Notes: generated by a model not told the origin, from the sequence alone. 64,000 nt of DNA from JAAXHH01 sp965248395 (GCA_965248395.1 OZ252103.1:806001-870000), one strand, 5' to 3'; positions 25,752 to 34,300 are shown, counted from the first letter of the stretch. Made by a program: numbers and translations.

Positions 25752-27425
25752 ATGATTCACAAGGCGCAGGAACACATCAAAAACGCAGTGACGGGGTTGT
25801 CGAACATGATAAGTAAACCGGGCTTTCAAACATTCATCTACTACAACCATTTTTCTCGTCAGGACCAGTGGCGGTCGGATTTCGTAAAGTTGAGAGAGAA
25901 TGGATTCCAATACATCATTCTGGACAGGGGGATCGATCTCAAAACCCAACTGGCCGTGAGCGACCATACGGCAAAGATAAAGGAGATCATCGAAACGGCG
26001 GAAAGCGAGGGGCTTTCTTCCGTACTGCATATCGGTAATCCCAGGGACCTGTACATTCTGCCCGACTCGCGGCAGTGGCGCCTGGTTTATGTAAAGCACG
26101 TGGTTTCTGTTTTGGGAGGATGCCGGGGCCTTTACGCCTTGCTGCTCGAAGACACGCCCACGGGTGGCAGCCAGTTCAGTCCGGAACGCTGGCGAATTGC
26201 CATGGAACCCCTGGAAAGAAGACTGGCAACGATGAAGCTCACCGAGAAGGAATACCAGTTTGAGCGGCGGACCTGGCAACAGGAACGATATGCGGTGTAC
26301 ATCGCGGACATGGTCAAGACCGTGAAAAAGGCAAAACCGTCGCTGAAGGCTACCGTCAGCTTTCACCTGGAAGCCCTTATACCCGCCGAAACCCATGTGC
26401 ACTTCCAGAATACGGCCCGCGCCCTGGATTTCGTGATGATCGATCCAGGCGTCCTGCCCTATAACAATACCCGCCACATCGACCATGTCTCACGCTGGAC
26501 GTCTTGTATCTCGGGGACGTTGACGGAAAAAGATATCTGGATGGTAGTTTTATCGCAGGTAGCCTCCGGCAGGTACCATACCACACTCAGGGATCTGAGA
26601 GAATGGACGCGCAAAGCCTGCTCAAACTTCGTATCCGCCGTCGGATGGCATAGCTGGCTGGACAACGTGTGGTACGAAGACAGCGTGGTCCGCGGCATGT
26701 CCCTGGAGGAATCGAACCCGGAACACTGGGCGACGATCAACGCCCTGAGCCGGTCGATGGCGGACAGGAAACGTACGGGTTACAGTCCTCCCAACCTGCG
26801 TTGCATGCTGTCCTACGATTCCATTGTGAACCGGATACCCTGGCTGGATCTCATGACGCCCCATCATATCCTGGAAGAAAGCACGGGGAGGGACGTGGGA
26901 TATGTCTCCGATTCCCAATTGGCCGATGGCGACGAATTGACCGGGTGCCATCTACTGTTCTGCACCCCCAGTCCGGCGGTCAGGGGCAAGGTGGTCGACC
27001 GGTTGATCGGCTACATGGAACAGGGTGGATGGATTGTGGGATCGGGGGATGACTTTACCCTCGACGAGGGACTTCGTCATAGTGACGCGCGCAGGCGATT
27101 GTTCGGCCTACGCCGGGAGAGCGTCCTCAATGACCCGGACCGGATCCTGTTGACCAGCGGATGGCCCCATCTGGAGGAAGGCGGCGTAATGGACGCATGC
27201 CAGTCCCGGATCCGCCCCACGGAATGTGACGATGACGTACGGGTTATGGCAAGTTGGGGAGACGGGTCGGCGGCGGTTGTTATCAAGCCCCATGGCAAAG
27301 GAGGGGCTGTTTACGTCGGAACCGATCTGTATCTTACGGCCGACAGAGACCAGAACAGCGGCTGGCGCGGCTTCCTGCGGGACATCCTGAATCGACGTGT
27401 ACTCAAGGGCCTGTCGACCAAATAG
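25752..27425 (+). CDS. Unrecognised 557-residue protein, possibly a TIM-barrel plus amidotransferase-like fold
   Basis: I do not recognise this family. The first 360 or so residues look like an alpha/beta barrel related to glycoside hydrolases: FIYYNHFSRQDQW, FQYIILDRGID, GLYALLLEDTP, ATVSFHLEALIP and VGWHSWLDNVWYED occur in the order expected for barrel strands. The final part (about 380-557) contains LTGCHLLFCTPSPAVRGKV, VDRLIGYMEQGGWIVGSGDD and AVYVGTDLYLTAD, similar to the glutamine-amidotransferase-like domains that follow some GH42 barrels. No catalytic acids can be named. There is no signal peptide, so it should be cytoplasmic. It starts 18 bases after tamA on the same strand and may share its transcript. 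Confidence 0.6.
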   Translation: MIHKAQEHIKNAVTGLSNMISKPGFQTFIYYNHFSRQDQWRSDFVKLRENGFQYIILDRGIDLKTQLAVSDHTAKIKEIIETAESEGLSSVLHIGNPRDLYILPDSRQWRLVYVKHVVSVLGGCRGLYALLLEDTPTGGSQFSPERWRIAMEPLERRLATMKLTEKEYQFERRTWQQERYAVYIADMVKTVKKAKPSLKATVSFHLEALIPAETHVHFQNTARALDFVMIDPGVLPYNNTRHIDHVSRWTSCISGTLTEKDIWMVVLSQVASGRYHTTLRDLREWTRKACSNFVSAVGWHSWLDNVWYEDSVVRGMSLEESNPEHWATINALSRSMADRKRTGYSPPNLRCMLSYDSIVNRIPWLDLMTPHHILEESTGRDVGYVSDSQLADGDELTGCHLLFCTPSPAVRGKVVDRLIGYMEQGGWIVGSGDDFTLDEGLRHSDARRRLFGLRRESVLNDPDRILLTSGWPHLEEGGVMDACQSRIRPTECDDDVRVMASWGDGSAAVVIKPHGKGGAVYVGTDLYLTADRDQNSGWRGFLRDILNRRVLKGLSTK

Positions 27426-27471
27426 TACTGCTACCCGCTGGACAATCCAAGGGCATGCGATCGGCCGATGC

Positions 27472-28062
27472 TCATTCGAGATTGGCGTGACGGGCAAACA
27501 TTCCGCATTCCGTTTCTTCGAGTCGTGCCATGAGCAGCATGACGCTCGCGTCGAGCATTACTCCGAGGCTTTGTTCGAATAGCGTGCCCATGGGCTGATC
27601 CGAGTGGCGTCCCTGACCGACGGCGTCTTTGGATGATTTCGGCGTCGGGGCGGGTATGACGATGACCACGTTCGCCAGTCGCGCGGCGGGAGACCCGGCG
27701 TCGGTTGTCGCCACCGCCAGCCGTGCTCCGGATTTGGCGGCTTGCCCGGCATAATGAACCAGGCGGTCCGTCTCCCCCGAACCCGATCCGATGAGCAGCA
27801 AATCTCCCGGTCCCATGGCCGGCGAGGTCGTTTCACCCACCACGTGGACATGAAGGCCAAGTTGCATCAGCCGCATGGCGAAGCACCGCATGACCAGTCC
27901 GGAACGCCCCGCCCCGGCGACGAAAACACGCCTGGCTGCCATGACGGCCCCCACCAGCGTTTCGATATCGCCGGTAGAAACCTGTTTCAGCGTCCGCCGG
28001 ATCTCTTCGAGTATGGTCCGCAGGATTCCGTCAAATGGAGACATGGCCGTCCTGTCATTCAT
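27472..28062 (-). CDS. hxlB: 6-phospho-3-hexuloisomerase (PHI)
   Basis: A 196-residue SIS-domain isomerase that turns 3-hexulose 6-phosphate into fructose 6-phosphate, the second step of the ribulose monophosphate pathway. The sugar-phosphate motif is FVAGAGRSGLVMRCFAMRL, followed by HVVGETTSPAMGPGDLLLIG and SGETDRL. The C-terminal MGTLFEQSLGVMLDASVMLL is also typical. Its start overlaps the end of the HPS gene by 8 bases, so the two are expressed together. The pathway fixes formaldehyde or, run backwards, supplies ribulose 5-phosphate. Confidence 0.9.
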   Translation of the reverse strand: MNDRTAMSPFDGILRTILEEIRRTLKQVSTGDIETLVGAVMAARRVFVAGAGRSGLVMRCFAMRLMQLGLHVHVVGETTSPAMGPGDLLLIGSGSGETDRLVHYAGQAAKSGARLAVATTDAGSPAARLANVVIVIPAPTPKSSKDAVGQGRHSDQPMGTLFEQSLGVMLDASVMLLMARLEETECGMFARHANLE

Positions 28063-28708
28063 GGGTGCTGTCCATCATATGCCTGATCTGGCGAACCGCC
28101 CTGCCAGGATCTTCGTGCTGAGTAATGTAACCCCCCACGATTACGATATCCGGATCGTAACATACCAGACGCTCAACGGCCTGGGGATTCAACCCGCCCG
28201 CAACGGCCAGGCCTGCCCGGCGAATCACGGCGCCGACCCGGTCGATCCCTTTCAAATCCAGGTTTGAACCTTTTTGTTCCTGTATGTCAAAGGCCGTGTG
28301 CAGGCAGATGTAATCCATGCCGGCCGCGTCAAGCGTCCGGGCCAGTCGAACAGCAGTGTCCAAATCGGGAACGGCAATCAGGTCGGCCATGATTTGCCCG
28401 CCGGTTCGCTTTGCCTGCTCGCCAGCCTCCTCCAGCGTGGCCTGGTGAGCCGTACCGAGTACGGTAACGATATCCGCACCCGCGTCAAAAGCCAGGCTCG
28501 ATTCCGTGGCCCCGGCATCCACGATCTTGAGGTCCGCCAGTATCCTCTTACCGGGAAAATCCCCCTTGATTTCGGAGATGATGCCGATCCCGTACCTGAT
28601 CAGCAGAGGCGTTCCCAGTTCAATGATATCCACGCCGAAGGCGGTCCGGTCCAGCAGTCGGCGAATCGATCCGGCGTCCGGCGTGTCAAGGGCGAGTTGG
28701 AGCTGCAT
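28055..28708 (-). CDS. hxlA: 3-hexulose-6-phosphate synthase (HPS)
   Basis: A 217-residue TIM-barrel enzyme of the orotidine-phosphate decarboxylase superfamily that condenses formaldehyde with ribulose 5-phosphate. The family motif is RILADLKIVDAGATESSLA; strands continue with ADIVTVLGTAHQATL and end in LAVAGGLNPQAVE and IVIVGGYIT. Its Asp-x-Lys-x-x-Asp motif (DLKIVD) is intact. It runs directly into the PHI gene. The upstream gene is larC, 51 bases away. Related 3-keto-L-gulonate-6-phosphate decarboxylases share the fold, but the coupled PHI gene makes HPS much more likely. Confidence 0.9.
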   Translation of the reverse strand: MQLQLALDTPDAGSIRRLLDRTAFGVDIIELGTPLLIRYGIGIISEIKGDFPGKRILADLKIVDAGATESSLAFDAGADIVTVLGTAHQATLEEAGEQAKRTGGQIMADLIAVPDLDTAVRLARTLDAAGMDYICLHTAFDIQEQKGSNLDLKGIDRVGAVIRRAGLAVAGGLNPQAVERLVCYDPDIVIVGGYITQHEDPGRAVRQIRHMMDSTHE

Positions 28709-28759
28709 GATGGCCGTGCTCGCGGTGAGGAGGCGGACACCGGGTCCGGTCCGCCGATT

Positions 28760-29536
28760 CTAGTCCACGCGGTCGCCAATACATACCCGGAGCAGGTTCG
28801 GATGTTCCGGGATATCCTTCGTACCGGCGCCATAGCCGATCTTCCTCAATACCATCCTGGGCATGACACCATGCGCGTGGGCGGTGGCCTTCAGAAACGC
28901 GGCGCCGGTCGGGGTAACCAGTTCGCCTTCGATTCCGGTGTGATAAACCGGGATATCCCGCATCAGCTCCAAGGCGCCGGGAGCGGGAACCGGCATCAGG
29001 CCGTGGGCGCAGTGGATAAACCCCCTTCCCAGCGGCAGCGCGGAGGTGTACACCGCGTCGATATCGAGCAGTTCCAGACCGATGCAGGCGCCCACGACGT
29101 CGACCATGGCATCCACCCCGCTGACTTCGTGAAGGTGTACCTCCTGTTTCGAAATACCGTGTACCTTGCTCTCGGCCGTCGCCAACCGATCGAATACGCG
29201 GATGGCCTGCCGTTTGATGGAGTCGTCAAGTACACTGTTTTCGATGATGGATATCAACTCGCCAAGGTGCCGCGCATCCCCGTGGTCGTGATGGGGCGCG
29301 TCTTCGCCGGGCCCTTCGATGATTTCACGTCCGCTCGCGGTCCGGACGATGACATCGATCTTGGTACCCGCGATATGCTGCCGGGTCACCATCCTCCGGG
29401 TGAGCCGGTAACCGTCGACAGGAAGCTTCTTCAGTTCGTTGTTCAGCGCCTCGAAATCCATTCCGGCGTCAACCAGCGCGCCCAGGATCATATCGCCGCT
29501 GATACCGGAGAAGCAATCGAAGTACGCTATGGCCAT
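28760..29536 (-). CDS. larC: Nickel-pincer cofactor synthesis LarC, N-terminal half only
   Basis: This 258-residue protein begins MAIAYFDCFSGISGDMILG, the signature start of LarC, which inserts nickel into the pincer cofactor in a CTP-dependent step. The His-rich stretch DAPHHDHGDARH and the segment SKQEVHLHEVSGVDAMVDV are present. It stops at PNLLRVCIGDRVD, exactly where LarC1 ends in the Lactobacillus protein, whose larC1-larC2 joint is made by frameshift. There is no LarC2 here: only 51 bases separate the stop from hxlA. The ATG at 29536 is preferred over 29578, which adds 14 unlikely residues. larA, larB and larE are absent from the window. Confidence 0.8.
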   Translation of the reverse strand: MAIAYFDCFSGISGDMILGALVDAGMDFEALNNELKKLPVDGYRLTRRMVTRQHIAGTKIDVIVRTASGREIIEGPGEDAPHHDHGDARHLGELISIIENSVLDDSIKRQAIRVFDRLATAESKVHGISKQEVHLHEVSGVDAMVDVVGACIGLELLDIDAVYTSALPLGRGFIHCAHGLMPVPAPGALELMRDIPVYHTGIEGELVTPTGAAFLKATAHAHGVMPRMVLRKIGYGAGTKDIPEHPNLLRVCIGDRVD

Positions 29537-29616
29537 CCAACCGCTCCATATATAAATGACCGGACGATCATCGTACATCGTCCGGCCATGTGATTCTGCA
29601 GAAACAGTTCGATGCG

Positions 29617-30333
29617 CTACTTCCGGGGAGCGTCGTCCGCTTCGCCGCCCGCATCCGTATCGCCGCCCGCATCCGTATCGCCGCCCGCGTCCTGGCCGTC
29701 GCTGGCTCCGGCGTCACTGTCGTGGCCGCTCCCTTCTTCCATCTCCCCGTGATCGTTTCCGCCGTCCGTATCCATCTCCTCTTCCGTCATTTCGGCTTCC
29801 GTCATTTCGGCTTCCGTCATCTCCTCTTCCATCATTTCGGCTTCCGTCATCTCGCCATCCGTCATCTCGTCTTCCGTCATTTCGGCTTCTTTCAATTCAA
29901 GGACCACCAGCAACTCGTCCACGTCTTCCGGCCAGGCTTCGTTCATCTCCAGCGCGATGGTCAATTGCTCGGCGACGAGTTCCATGGCCTCTTCCGCGAT
30001 CCCAATCTCTCCCAGGCTTTGCTTGAAACTCTTGCCGTTGTACTCGATTTCACCACCGGAGATGGAAGTGAACTGGGCCAGCAGAGTCTCCTTCCAGGCA
30101 TCCTGGTCGACGCCTTCCAGCTGGTTCATCAATTGCTCTTCTTCCACGGCCCCGGCAACGAAATCATCAATCACACCCCTGATCATCTCTTCGCCTCCAA
30201 GGCGGTCATACAAGGGGCCGTCCATCACCCATTCCATGTTCGGATCGTCATGCTGGGCGTGGACGGGTGTCGCGGTACCGGTCAGCAGCAATAGCGCGGA
30301 AAGCGCCATGGAAAACAATGCCAGGCGAATCAT
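29617..30333 (-). CDS. Periplasmic truncated-hemoglobin-like protein with acidic repeat tail
   Basis: The 238-residue product starts with a signal peptide (MIRLALFSMALSALLLL to about VHAQ). Residues 40-148 resemble group I truncated hemoglobins: LYDRLGGEEMIRGVIDDFVA, FTSISGGEIEYNGKSFKQSL, then helices G and H. The position of the proximal histidine is Leu107 (KQSLGEIGI instead of the usual AHxGLGI), so heme is probably not bound. Residues 149-187 are pentapeptide repeats based on MTEAE, and 204-231 an Asp/Gly-rich tail with DAGGDT repeats. A globin-fold with no heme and a long acidic tail suggests a scaffold or ion-binding role, which is inference. It lies between larC and two HAD genes. Confidence 0.7.
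   Translation of the reverse strand: MIRLALFSMALSALLLLTGTATPVHAQHDDPNMEWVMDGPLYDRLGGEEMIRGVIDDFVAGAVEEEQLMNQLEGVDQDAWKETLLAQFTSISGGEIEYNGKSFKQSLGEIGIAEEAMELVAEQLTIALEMNEAWPEDVDELLVVLELKEAEMTEDEMTDGEMTEAEMMEEEMTEAEMTEAEMTEEEMDTDGGNDHGEMEEGSGHDSDAGASDGQDAGGDTDAGGDTDAGGEADDAPRK
29644..29691 (-). repeat. 18-base coding repeat (Asp-Ala-Gly-Gly-Asp-Thr)
   Basis: Nearly three copies of an 18-base unit encode DAGGDT-DAGGDT-DAGG at the C-terminus of the globin-like protein. The copies are almost identical in DNA, so expansion is recent. Confidence 0.8.
29774..29895 (-). repeat. 15-base coding repeat (MTEAE-type)
   Basis: About eight 15-base units encode Met-(Thr/Met)-(Glu/Asp)-(Ala/Glu/Asp/Gly)-Glu pentapeptides in residues 149-187 of the globin-like protein. 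Several units are identical in DNA, so copy number is likely to vary between strains. Confidence 0.85.
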
Positions 30334-30417
30334 TTGAAGGTCTCCTTGTCCCCGGTCGGGGTACGGTGTCTCAATCCGGCCTCATACACTACGGTATCCT
30401 TGCGAACGGCCAACAGG

Positions 30418-30423
30418 ATTATA
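30418..30423 (-). promoter_or_regulatory. TATAAT box upstream of the globin-like gene
   Basis: On the minus strand a perfect TATAAT lies 85 bases before the start codon. The expected -35 region is AT-rich (TTTTTAAAGAT) but not TTGACA-like, so the promoter is tentative. Confidence 0.3.
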
Positions 30424-30494
30424 CAGGAAGATACAGGGAAATCTTTAAAAATCAAAGAGATTCTACCCAGGGATCCGGCCCTTTGACGCCCGGC

Positions 30495-31325
30495 TCACAG
30501 GAGACAGGTGTCGATTACGTGGGCGACGCCGTCTGCGTCGTTGGTTGGCGCGACCAGGTCCGCCGCGCGCTGAACGGGGTCGGGCGCATTCCCCATGGCC
30601 ACGCCGAGGCCGGCGTATTCGATCATGTCCAGGTCATTGAAATTGTCGCCGATACTGATCATCCGCTCCGCACCGATACCGAAACGTTCACCGAGGAAAG
30701 CGAGCGCCGTCGCCTTCGACACGCCGGAAGGCACGATTTCCATGCACCAGTAGTCGTCGACCAGGGTGCTGCGCGACAATATGGTGCCGATCCGGTCGCC
30801 GTATCCCGCCAGTTCAGCTTCCAGGTCATGCATGGACGATCCCCTTCCGGCGACGGCGATCTGCGCCGGATCCCTGCTTAGCACCTGGTCGAGGTCTTCC
30901 ACCTGAAAGGCTTTGTCCGCGTTGCTTTCCAGGTAGCGTTCCCGCCAGCCATTGGCGGAACGGGGATATTCATACCAGATATACCGGCTTTCCGGTACCG
31001 GTTCGTACACGAGGGGATCGTGTCCGCGCCGCTTGATATATTCGACCAGGTCGACTGCCAGCTTCCGCGGCATGTTCACCGCCCTGAGCAGCGGACCATC
31101 GAGCGACTCGAGGATGAGCGCGCCGCTGTGGAATACCAGCGTCGTGGAAGCGGGAACCTTTTCCGCGGCCGGCCTGCCGGAGTTCAGGCTTCGTCCGGTG
31201 CACAGCGCCACGTGTTTTCCCGCCGAAACAGCCCTTCGAAGCGCCTGGAGCGTTCTTCGGGAGATATCGCGGCGGGAAGTCAGCAAGGTGCCGTCGATGT
31301 CGATGGCGATCAGGTCATAGGACAT
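30495..31325 (-). CDS. Cof-type HAD-IIB phosphatase (first of two)
   Basis: A 276-residue cytoplasmic sugar- or nucleotide-phosphatase of the HAD superfamily. Motif I is LIAIDIDGTLLTS (Asp8 and Asp10), motif II ALCTGR, the lysine of motif III is in GVSKATALAFL, and motif IV is MISIGDNFNDLDMIEYAGL. The C2B cap lies between motifs II and III. It resembles the next gene throughout (GVAMGNAPDPVQRAAD against GVAMGNGAQETREQAD), so the two arose by tandem duplication. The substrate cannot be told from sequence. It starts 18 bases after its paralogue's stop. Confidence 0.88.
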   Translation of the reverse strand: MSYDLIAIDIDGTLLTSRRDISRRTLQALRRAVSAGKHVALCTGRSLNSGRPAAEKVPASTTLVFHSGALILESLDGPLLRAVNMPRKLAVDLVEYIKRRGHDPLVYEPVPESRYIWYEYPRSANGWRERYLESNADKAFQVEDLDQVLSRDPAQIAVAGRGSSMHDLEAELAGYGDRIGTILSRSTLVDDYWCMEIVPSGVSKATALAFLGERFGIGAERMISIGDNFNDLDMIEYAGLGVAMGNAPDPVQRAADLVAPTNDADGVAHVIDTCLL

Positions 31326-31343
31326 GGTTGCGGCCGTTTCTGA

Positions 31344-32171
31344 TCAGGGTATGAATCGCTCGATAACCCGGGCGACACCCTCTTCGTCTACCGAAGTCGT
31401 GACGTAGTCCGCCTGCTCCCTGGTTTCTTGCGCACCGTTGCCCATGGCCACGCCCAGGCCCGCGACAGCGAGCATTTCCAGGTCGTTCAGGTTGTCTCCC
31501 ACGGCCATGACCTCGGAGAGATCTATACCGAGTAGCATAGCCAGCCCGCGCAGGCCTTCACCCTTGGACACGCCTGCGGGCATTACCGTGAGGTGACAGT
31601 AACGACGGTCCCATGGACTGATTTCCAGGGTCACCTGGGTACCGGGAAGTTGCTCCCTTATATAAGTCACCCGGGACATGATCTTCTCGATGAGACCGTC
31701 GCAGGAAACGCAGGTAACGTCCTCCCGGAGATAATCGCAGACGTCCTCCACCAGGTGAATGCGTTCTGCGTTCTGCGCGGCGTAGTCGATGAACGAATGG
31801 TTATCGGGATCGAAGGCGTCATAGTAGAAGTACCGCACTTCGGGCAGGGGGCCGTATACGATGGGATGCAACCGCAGGCCGCGAAAAAGTCCTACGGAAT
31901 CCCTCGCGAGATGCTTCGGAAGATGTCGGATATACCGGGCGCGACTAAAACGGACGTCGTAAATCAGGGCGCCGTTGTTCAACACGTACGGCGCGTTCAA
32001 TGACAATCGTTGCACAACCAGTACCGCGGACGAGAGGCTTCGCCCGGTGCACACCGTGACCAGGACGCCGCGGTCGGTCGCGTGTCGAACCGCGTCGACC
32101 GTGGCATCGGTCAATTCACGTTTGCTGTTGAGCAGCGTACCGTCGATGTCCAGGGCGATGAGACGATACAT
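31344..32171 (-). CDS. Cof-type HAD-IIB phosphatase (second of two)
   Basis: A 275-residue paralogue of the preceding HAD protein. Motif I is LIALDIDGTLLNS, motif II TVCTGR, the motif III lysine lies in GVSKGEGLRGLAML, and motif IV is VMAVGDNLNDLEMLAVAGL. The ATG at 32171 was chosen; the longer frame (to 32291) enters the tRNA-Val gene and is not coding. Together the two genes form a short minus-strand unit just after tRNA-Val. Substrate is unknown. Confidence 0.88.
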   Translation of the reverse strand: MYRLIALDIDGTLLNSKRELTDATVDAVRHATDRGVLVTVCTGRSLSSAVLVVQRLSLNAPYVLNNGALIYDVRFSRARYIRHLPKHLARDSVGLFRGLRLHPIVYGPLPEVRYFYYDAFDPDNHSFIDYAAQNAERIHLVEDVCDYLREDVTCVSCDGLIEKIMSRVTYIREQLPGTQVTLEISPWDRRYCHLTVMPAGVSKGEGLRGLAMLLGIDLSEVMAVGDNLNDLEMLAVAGLGVAMGNGAQETREQADYVTTSVDEEGVARVIERFIP

Positions 32172-32241
32172 GAAGAACCGGATTAAAAAAACGGAGACTT
32201 TTGGAAAGCCCCCGCCTTTCAGGTTGGACCAATTCAGAGTA

Positions 32242-32315
32242 TGGGCGCTAGTGGACTCGAACCACTGACCTCCACGATGTGAGCGTGGCACTCTAACCAG
32301 CTGAGCTAAGCGCCC
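32242..32315 (-). tRNA. tRNA-Val (CAC anticodon)
   Basis: The minus strand folds into a full cloverleaf: acceptor GGGCGCT/AGCGCCC with discriminator A, D-arm GCTC, anticodon stem CCACG/CGTGG with loop CTCACAT (anticodon CAC), and T-arm with TTCGAGT. The 3' CCA is not encoded. Confidence 0.95.
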
Positions 32316-32321
32316 GCCAAA

Positions 32322-32395
32322 TGGGCCCGCCAGGACTCGAACCTGGGACCGTCCGATTATGAGTCGGATGCTCTAACCAACTGAGCTACAGGCCC
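32322..32395 (-). tRNA. tRNA with CAU anticodon (Met elongator or Ile2)
   Basis: A complete cloverleaf on the minus strand: acceptor GGGCCTG/CGGGCCC, discriminator A, anticodon stem TCCGA/TCGGA with loop CTCATAA, T-loop TTCGAGT, no encoded CCA. The CAU anticodon reads Met, or Ile (AUA) if TilS makes lysidine; the anticodon arm resembles ileX-type tRNAs as much as elongator Met. It is not an initiator (position 1 pairs). Confidence 0.9.
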
Positions 32396-32481
32396 ATGGA
32401 TATCACTCAAGCAGCATACCCGACGGACTGGGCCAATATAGATGGATTGAGGTTCATCGTCAAGCAAAAGATGGGGTTTCC

Positions 32482-34269
32482 TCAATCTCCGCGGGCCGTT
32501 TGCAGAAGGGCCTTTTCCTGGTCCTTGAGTTCCATGTAGGTGGCCATGGCTTCGTTCAGTTCGTTGCTGCGGCCCCCCTTTTCCATCTGCTTGATCTGTT
32601 CCATGAGGCGGTTCATGCTTTCCTTGAGGCGTTTCTGCTTGATGCGTAGGATATGGTCCCGGGCTCTTTGTTCCAGGTGAAGACCGGAGTCTGCCGTGTT
32701 GGTCAGTTCTGCAATGACCCGTGCCGCCTCTTCGTTGTCGATGGAATCGATCAGACCGGAGGGGTCGAATTTCCCCTCATCGCCCAGTTCTACGAAACTA
32801 TGTTCGACGATCTTGCGGTACAGGGGGTTTTTGAAATCCTGGGGTTCCAGTTGCCTTTCGACGAGTTCGGCGATGGACCTGTCGTTCAGCATGAGTTGTA
32901 CCAGGCTGCGTTCCACCAGCGCGTCGCCGCCACCCGGCTCCCGCGCGGGTTGAGGTGTTCGACGATCACGCTGGACGGCGCCCGGACTCCGCAGTTCCGA
33001 AGCCAGCAGACCCTGCAGCGCCGGAAACCGGCGTTCGGCTTCTTCCCTGTACCTTTCCCTGTGAACCAGGTTTGTCGTCTTCCTGATGAGATCGATAAGC
33101 GTTCGAAATACCTCTTCCCGGTCGACCGCTTCCTGGAGGTTGGACTGATGTCCCATGAAATCGGCGAAGGAATCGGCCTGCTCGACGAGTTTAAGGAAAC
33201 CGCCGGGACCGTGCTTCCCCACGTAGGAATCGGGATCGTCGCCCTCCGGCAATCGCACGATCCGGGTCCAGAGACCAGATTCCACCAGCGGTTCGATCGC
33301 GCGCCAGGTCGCCCTCAACCCGGCCTGGTCTGAGTCGTAGACCAGGAACGCCTGCTGCGCGTGCCGCGCCAGGAGCCTGGCCTGGTCCCGCGTCAAGGCC
33401 GTTCCGCACAGGGCGACCACCCCGTCGATACCGTGCTGGTACAGGCCGAGCAGGTCCATGTATCCTTCCACGACCAGTATCCGTCCCTGCTGCCGCACCG
33501 CGTCCCGGGCCTGGTACAGCCCGTAGAGCACGTGGCTTTTGCGATAGATGGGGTTTTCCGTTGAATTGAGGTACTTGGGTTGGTCCTCGTCGGAAAGCGA
33601 TCTCCCCCCGAACCCGACCACGCGGCCGCTCGGAGCGTGAATCGGAAAGACTAGCCGTTTCCTGAAGGCATCGTAGGTCCGCTGTCCGCTGGTCTTGGCT
33701 AGTCCGGCCTTGACCAGCAGAGCCGCATCGATGCCCTGTTTCCTTGCCGAGTTCAGCAGACCGTCCCAGGCGTCGGGCGCGTAACCGAGTGAAAAGGCCT
33801 TGATCGTCTCGTCCGACAGGCCCCGTTTCGTGGTATAGCGCCGCACGATCGAACCCTGGTCGCTGTTCAGCAGGCAGTCGTGAAAGAACCGGGCGGCAAA
33901 CTGCGTCACGCGCGCGAGATTTTCCGCCTCGCTGCCTGCTTCGCGGTTCCGGTACGTTTCGGGTATGGTGATGTTGAGGCGACTGGCGATGTGTCGAACC
34001 GCTTCCACGAAGGCAACGTTCTCGTGTTCCATGAGAAAGGTGAATACGTTGCCTCCCTTGCCGCATCCGAAACAGTGGAAGATCTGGCGTTCCGGATTGA
34101 CGCTGAAGGAGGGGGTCTTCTCGTTGTGGAACGGACACAGACCCAGGTAGTTTCTACCTGTTTTCCTCAGCGTGACGTAGTCGGAAACGACGTCCACGAT
34201 ATCCGCCTGCGACCGGATCGAATCGATGAGGTCGTCCGGTATCCGCGCCAAGGCTCTCTCCCCGTGCAT
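32482..34269 (-). CDS. dnaG: DNA primase
   Basis: The 595-residue primase is complete. The CHC2 zinc finger has Cys45, His48, Cys66 and Cys69 (LCPFHNEKTPSF, FHCFGCGKGG). The Toprim core includes LVVEGYMDLLGLYQHG and the acid pair VYDSDQAG. The C-terminal helicase-binding region (about 440-595) is helical. The ATG at 34269 is used; a TTG at 34251, placed after GGGGAG, is also plausible and would remove six residues. It lies after the thioredoxin-like gene with 31 bases between, and its stop is 86 bases before the CAU tRNA. It makes RNA primers at the fork with DnaB, which is not encoded here. Confidence 0.95.
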   Translation of the reverse strand: MHGERALARIPDDLIDSIRSQADIVDVVSDYVTLRKTGRNYLGLCPFHNEKTPSFSVNPERQIFHCFGCGKGGNVFTFLMEHENVAFVEAVRHIASRLNITIPETYRNREAGSEAENLARVTQFAARFFHDCLLNSDQGSIVRRYTTKRGLSDETIKAFSLGYAPDAWDGLLNSARKQGIDAALLVKAGLAKTSGQRTYDAFRKRLVFPIHAPSGRVVGFGGRSLSDEDQPKYLNSTENPIYRKSHVLYGLYQARDAVRQQGRILVVEGYMDLLGLYQHGIDGVVALCGTALTRDQARLLARHAQQAFLVYDSDQAGLRATWRAIEPLVESGLWTRIVRLPEGDDPDSYVGKHGPGGFLKLVEQADSFADFMGHQSNLQEAVDREEVFRTLIDLIRKTTNLVHRERYREEAERRFPALQGLLASELRSPGAVQRDRRTPQPAREPGGGDALVERSLVQLMLNDRSIAELVERQLEPQDFKNPLYRKIVEHSFVELGDEGKFDPSGLIDSIDNEEAARVIAELTNTADSGLHLEQRARDHILRIKQKRLKESMNRLMEQIKQMEKGGRSNELNEAMATYMELKDQEKALLQTARGD

Positions 34270-34300
34270 GCCCGCCGGTTTCGGCCGGGTCTCATGATCC

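Noticed and set aside
29590..30294. A long plus-strand frame over the globin-like gene, rich in Phe, Arg and His repeats
   Set aside because: It is the antisense shadow of the MTEAE and DAGGDT coding repeats; no start signal or family motif, and the minus-strand frame has a signal peptide.
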